From contig JAOUFZ010000061.1 of the NCBI GenBank assembly GCA_029857995.1, positions 1 to 8,984 of the forward strand: DNA of 8,984 bases, read 5' to 3'. The first letter of the stretch is position 1, and every line of letters begins with the position of its first letter. The notes below the pieces were generated by a model that did no database searches, was not told the DNA's origin, and worked only from the letters and a program-made list of their open reading frames with translations. Positions 6,089 to 8,984 of the stretch are shown in pieces. Source of the DNA: Dehalococcoidia bacterium. Lineage in GTDB: Bacteria; Chloroflexota; Dehalococcoidia; GIF9; AB-539-J10. The position numbers and the translations under genes were made by a program.

Positions 6089-6939
6089 TACAATCCTTCT
6101 GTAAAGGGAGCAAAGACTTTCCACAGCTCCCTCCACTCCTCCAGGCTCAGAGTTTCAGCCCGCCGTTTGGCTTCTATGCCAGCCTTCTCCAGTAATGAAG
6201 CAACCTGGCTAGGCGGCATCTCTAAGGAGTGAGCCAGGGAATTGCGAAGCTGCTTACGAGGAGCGCTGAAACCATGCATAACTATATCAAAAAAACCGGC
6301 GACATCGGACACCTCAATAGGCGGCTGGGAGTAAACATCCAGCCGCAATATAACTGAATCCACCTTTGGCGGCGGATAAAAACTTGCCGCCGGCACATAC
6401 GACACAATAGCAGGCTTGCTGTAAAACTGAGCCTTAACGCTGAGCAATCTCATCTTACCGGGGGCAGCAGCAATAGCTTCCCCAACTTCCTTCTGCACCG
6501 TTACGACCATTTTTGAAGGACGCGGCTGCGCCTCGAGAAAATGACTCAATACCGGTGAAGTAATATAGTAAGGAAGATTAGCGACGACTTTGTAGCCCCG
6601 CATAATTTCGAAACCGGGTAGACTATCTTGGAGAAGTTGCCGAGGGGTCACCTTAAGTATGTCCGCATGCACAATTTTGACATCAGCAAAGCCAGCCAGT
6701 CGTTTTCTCAACAGGGCAACCAGTTTGGCATCAAGTTCAACAGCAATAACCCTGGCTCCCTCTTTGCCTAACCCTTCAGTCAGTATCCCCAACCCCGGAC
6801 CTATCTCGACTACAATGTCCCCGGGGCTAAGTTCGGCAGCAGAGAGAATACGCTCTAATACAGCTTCATCTATAAGGAAGTGCTGTCCTAAGCTTTTTCT
6901 CGGTTTGAAGCCAAATTGGCGGAGCAATTGTCGGTACAA
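6088..6939 (-). CDS. rsmA: 16S rRNA (adenine1518-N6/adenine1519-N6)-dimethyltransferase
   Basis: RsmA (KsgA) dimethylates two adjacent adenines in the 3' hairpin of 16S rRNA using S-adenosylmethionine, a late checkpoint in small-subunit assembly. Motifs are complete: GQHFL at 18-22, the SAM-binding EIGPGLGILTE at 45-55, the acidic residue in AVELD (66-70), HAD with D93, the catalytic NLPYYIT at 121-127, SFYPPPKVDS at 186-195 and RKQLRNSL at 228-235. Length of 283 residues is normal. The start appears to be TTG at 6939 (MYRQLLRQFGFKPRKSLGQ), 5 bp after the dehydrogenase stop, with AAGG 9 bases upstream inside the previous gene's last codons. No better start is visible. It overlaps ispE by one base. 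Loss of this enzyme is the classic route to kasugamycin resistance; the motifs here look intact. Confidence 0.95.
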   Translation of the reverse strand: MYRQLLRQFGFKPRKSLGQHFLIDEAVLERILSAAELSPGDIVVEIGPGLGILTEGLGKEGARVIAVELDAKLVALLRKRLAGFADVKIVHADILKVTPRQLLQDSLPGFEIMRGYKVVANLPYYITSPVLSHFLEAQPRPSKMVVTVQKEVGEAIAAAPGKMRLLSVKAQFYSKPAIVSYVPAASFYPPPKVDSVILRLDVYSQPPIEVSDVAGFFDIVMHGFSAPRKQLRNSLAHSLEMPPSQVASLLEKAGIEAKRRAETLSLEEWRELWKVFAPFTEGL

Positions 6940-6944
6940 GAGTA

Positions 6945-7808
6945 TCAGCCTTGTCCAAACAGCTGGTAGAAGCCCTTGCCCACTTTTCTTCCCGTGTACC
7001 CAAGCTCGACCATCCTCTTCAATATCGGGGCTGGCTTATATCTTTCCCATCCCGTCTGCTGGTAAACTCCTTCCAGGAGGTCGACCAGAACGTCTATGCC
7101 AACCAGGTCGGCCAGCTCAAATGGGCCCATCGGCCAGTTGTGTGATAATTTCTCTATTTTATCTATATCCTCTATGCTGGCTAGATTCTCCTCCAATAGC
7201 TTGGCGGCTTCGTTCATAACCAAGGTTATTATCCTGTTGGTCACAAATCCGGGAGAATCCTTGACTACGACTGTTTCCTTACCCAGAGATTTGACGAAAT
7301 CGAGGCTCACTTTCAGAGTCTCCTCTGACGTAAGGAAGGTTCTTACTATCTCCACTCCCTTCATTAGCGGCACAGGGTTCATGAAGTGTGTGCCGATGAC
7401 CTTGTCAGGACGCTTGGTCGCAGTCGCCAGTAGACTCACCGGTATTCCGGATGTGTTAGAAGCCAGAATTGTCTCCCTGGGGCAGATTTCTTCAAGCTGT
7501 CCGAATATCGGCACCTTGACCTCGGCCCTCTCAAATACCGCCTCTATAACATAATCAGCGTCCTTAGCGGCATTCCTCATGTCAACCGAGGTATGAAGTC
7601 TCGCCAGAGCCTTATTCATATCCTCTTGTTTGATTCTTTCCTTTTGTACAAATTTACCCAGGCTGGACTTTATCATGTTCATACCACGGTCCAGAAACTC
7701 TTGCTTTATGTCAACCATAATTGTCTCGTAGCCCGCCTGAGCCGATACCTGGGCTATGCCGCTGCCCATAGTCCCCGAACCAATAACACATACTTTCTTT
7801 ATTGCCAT
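6945..7808 (-). CDS. 3-hydroxyacyl-CoA (3-hydroxybutyryl-CoA) dehydrogenase
   Basis: This enzyme family interconverts 3-hydroxyacyl-CoA and 3-oxoacyl-CoA with NAD(H), in beta-oxidation or butyrate-type metabolism. The N-terminal Rossmann motif is GSGTMGSGIAQ (10-20), with acidic D33 at the end of the second strand favouring NAD over NADP. The catalytic set is in place: S117 (SNTSGIP), H141 (THFMNPVPLMKGVEIV, with E153) and N191 (VTNR). The C-terminal domain has NWPMGPFELADLVGID and GRKVGKGFY. At 287 residues it is a stand-alone HBD-type enzyme with no fused enoyl-CoA hydratase. The ribosome site is strong (TAGGAGG, about 7 bases before ATG). It lies 29 bp after the SDR gene and 5 bp before rsmA. 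Chain-length preference cannot be read from sequence; hbd, paaH and fadB2-type names all fit, so no symbol is given. Confidence 0.93.
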   Translation of the reverse strand: MAIKKVCVIGSGTMGSGIAQVSAQAGYETIMVDIKQEFLDRGMNMIKSSLGKFVQKERIKQEDMNKALARLHTSVDMRNAAKDADYVIEAVFERAEVKVPIFGQLEEICPRETILASNTSGIPVSLLATATKRPDKVIGTHFMNPVPLMKGVEIVRTFLTSEETLKVSLDFVKSLGKETVVVKDSPGFVTNRIITLVMNEAAKLLEENLASIEDIDKIEKLSHNWPMGPFELADLVGIDVLVDLLEGVYQQTGWERYKPAPILKRMVELGYTGRKVGKGFYQLFGQG

Positions 7809-7837
7809 GTGTATTGCCTCCTAAGTGGTCGAATTCT

Positions 7838-8638
7838 CTATACCATGGTGTAACCACCATCGACACTGATAGTCTGTCCTGTTATGAAGTTGGCCCGGTC
7901 TGAGGCCAGGAAGAGAACAGCATTGGCTATATCATCTGGTGTCCCCAGCCGTCCCAGTGGGATGCCCTTGGCTATTTTCTCCAGCGCTTCCGGGGTGCCA
8001 AATACTTTCATCATGTCATCCGTCCACATGCTCTCCGAAGTAGTGACATCTTTGCTGGCAGGAACAACAACACCCGGACAAATCACGTTGATGTTTATGC
8101 CATAACGGCCGACTTCTCTGGCTAAAGACTTTGTCATAGAAATCAAAGCGCCCTTGCAGCCGCTGTAAACAGCTTCTCTCAGTTGCCCTACTCTGGCAGC
8201 ATCGGAACCGATGCTGATGATCTTTCCACACTTCCGCTCAATCATATGGTCCAAAACGGCTCTGGTGCAGTTTATATCGCTCCAAAAATTGCGGGCTATC
8301 TCCTTTTCCCAATCCTCTCTGGGTTTTTTCACAAAGAGGTCATCCCTGACCCAACCGACAACGTTGACCAGTATATCTACCTGACCAAACTTGTCCAGCG
8401 TCTGCTTCACCATCGCCTGTACCGAATCCCAGTCGGTTACATCCGTCCCTATGTTTTCAACTTTGCCCTTGCCCGGGGCACTGGCTTCCCTGGCTACTTT
8501 AGCTCCCTGAGCTTCATCCAGTTCAGCTATGGCGACGTTCGCTCCTTGTTCAGCGAAAGCTAGAACTATGCCCCGCCCGATATTGGAGCCTCCCCCGGTA
8601 ACAATTGCTGTTTTACCTTCAAGCCCTAAGAAATCCAT
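7838..8638 (-). CDS. Short-chain dehydrogenase/reductase (SDR), possibly acyl-CoA-linked
   Basis: A classical SDR of 266 residues. The cofactor loop TGGGSNIG lies at 14-21, D66 (TDVTD) contacts the adenine, N117 is the structural Asn, and the catalytic set is S145, Y158 and K162 (YSGCK). The C-terminus has the usual PLGRLGTPDDIANAVLFLASDRANFITGQTISVDGG pattern in part (227-262). The usual NNAG motif is replaced by NVVG at 92-95, a variation found in some ring- or acyl-CoA dehydrogenases. Overall it reads most like 3-hydroxyacyl- or 2-hydroxycyclohexanecarboxyl-CoA dehydrogenase-like SDRs, an impression that fits its pairing with the 3-hydroxyacyl-CoA dehydrogenase; substrate is inferred. The ribosome site is weak, and the start lies only 34 bp after the 3' end of the SRP RNA, with no separate promoter or terminator visible between. 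Confidence 0.9.
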   Translation of the reverse strand: MDFLGLEGKTAIVTGGGSNIGRGIVLAFAEQGANVAIAELDEAQGAKVAREASAPGKGKVENIGTDVTDWDSVQAMVKQTLDKFGQVDILVNVVGWVRDDLFVKKPREDWEKEIARNFWSDINCTRAVLDHMIERKCGKIISIGSDAARVGQLREAVYSGCKGALISMTKSLAREVGRYGININVICPGVVVPASKDVTTSESMWTDDMMKVFGTPEALEKIAKGIPLGRLGTPDDIANAVLFLASDRANFITGQTISVDGGYTMV

Positions 8639-8645
8639 CTGCGAG

Positions 8646-8663
8646 TCTATTCCAATCTATTCC
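8646..8663. repeat. Tiny direct repeat TCTATTCC x2
   Basis: Two 8-bp copies (8646-8653 and 8656-8663) separated by AA lie between SRP RNA and the SDR start. It may be chance; it does leave the SDR gene without a clear Shine-Dalgarno sequence. Confidence 0.4.
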
Positions 8664-8672
8664 GAATCTTAC

Positions 8673-8944
8673 GAGCCGTGCACCTGCTCTCGATTTCCAA
8701 ACCGGGAAGCTGTCTCTGCCAGCTAGCTCCAACCAGGCAACTCTATATCACACTAGAAATACTACTTACCGCTGCTTCCTTCCGGACCTGACGGGGTTCA
8801 TAGCCTCCAGTTGCATAGAACCCGATTATCAACGCCGCTCAGCAGAAACAAGACTAGCCGGCCGTCAACCTCAAGCAGGAATTCGGCCCCGCTATAGCGG
8901 TTTTCGGGTACAGGGCACCGCTGGTTCCCCGCCTAGCACGGCTC
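8673..8944 (-). ncRNA. ffs: Signal recognition particle RNA, large bacterial type (with Alu domain)
   Basis: This RNA binds Ffh to target nascent membrane proteins. On the minus strand the universal S-domain core GTCAGGTCCGGAAGGAAGC starts at 8792, with the GGAA tetraloop at 8783-8780. Upstream are Alu-domain blocks like those of the Bacillus scRNA: GTGCTAGGCGGGG, GCGGTGCCCTGTACCCG, and GGGCCGAATTCC. The 3' end carries ATCGAGAGCAGGTGCACGG. Nine bases at each end, GAGCCGTGC and GCACGGCTC, pair to close the molecule, giving about 272 nt. The ends are set by this closing helix and could be off by a few bases. No intrinsic terminator follows; the SDR gene begins 34 bp downstream. Confidence 0.95.
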
Positions 8945-8952
8945 AGTTGATG

Positions 8953-8981
8953 ATGTTAGCAATAAGCGCGAACCCCGTCAA
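8953..8981 (-). promoter_or_regulatory. Promoter of the SRP RNA (and perhaps of the operon)
   Basis: On the minus strand TTGACG (8981-8976, five of six) and TAACAT (8958-8953) are separated by 17 bases. Transcription would start 7-9 bases on, at about 8944-8946, matching the RNA 5' end derived from the closing helix. Confidence 0.75.
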
Positions 8982-8984
8982 CAT

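Noticed and set aside
8183..8563. Plus-strand 126-codon open frame
   Set aside because: It is antisense to the SDR gene, whose catalytic residues are all in frame on the other strand.
8529..8726. Plus-strand open frame crossing the SDR start
   Set aside because: It overlaps the SDR N-terminus and the structured 3' part of SRP RNA on the opposite strand.
1..8984. CRISPR arrays, tRNA or rRNA genes, transposases, integrases, toxin-antitoxin pairs
   Set aside because: None seen: no spaced repeats, no cloverleaf-like segment, and no proteins of these families on either strand.

Overview
The window looks like a piece of a bacterial chromosome, most likely from the Chloroflexota (Dehalococcoidia-like). 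I infer this from the mixture of genes, the long SRP RNA with an Alu domain, and the style of the proteins. No single marker here proves the lineage. It holds ordinary housekeeping genes beside a small accessory stretch, and I see no phage, transposase, CRISPR array, tRNA or rRNA.

Left part (1-2448, accessory). A polytopic membrane protein gene (98-985, minus) is followed downstream on its strand by the first 19 codons of a near-identical paralogue that runs off the left edge, so this is a tandem duplicated family. Divergent from it is a gene for an N-terminally anchored, probably exported 222-residue protein (1076-1744). Next comes a 54-bp relic of the 3' end of a second radC copy (1858-1911). 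A 120-residue secreted or anchored protein of unknown family follows (2012-2374), with its own near-consensus promoter.

Middle part (2449-4615). The radC gene (minus) and a class II nucleotidyltransferase of the CCA-adding/poly(A) polymerase family (plus) diverge from a 199-bp spacer. That spacer carries two palindromes, a plausible radC promoter and an extended -10 box only a few bases before the nucleotidyltransferase start codon, which suggests a leaderless mRNA.

Right part (4610-8984, minus strand). A compact, probably co-transcribed cluster reads, in order of transcription: large SRP RNA, SDR-family oxidoreductase, 3-hydroxyacyl-CoA dehydrogenase, rsmA/ksgA, ispE, and a VTT/DedA-type membrane protein. 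Gaps are 5 to 34 bp, and rsmA and ispE overlap by one base (TAGTG). The two dehydrogenases suggest a CoA-linked beta-oxidation-type route. RsmA (16S rRNA dimethylation), IspE (MEP isoprenoid pathway) and SRP RNA (membrane protein targeting) are core functions. The cluster converges on, and overlaps by 6 bp, the nucleotidyltransferase gene.

I do not see a clearly new biological system. The points most worth following are the radC relic next to the 120-residue gene, the leaderless-looking promoters, SRP RNA at the head of a protein operon, and the tandem membrane-protein family cut by the window edge.
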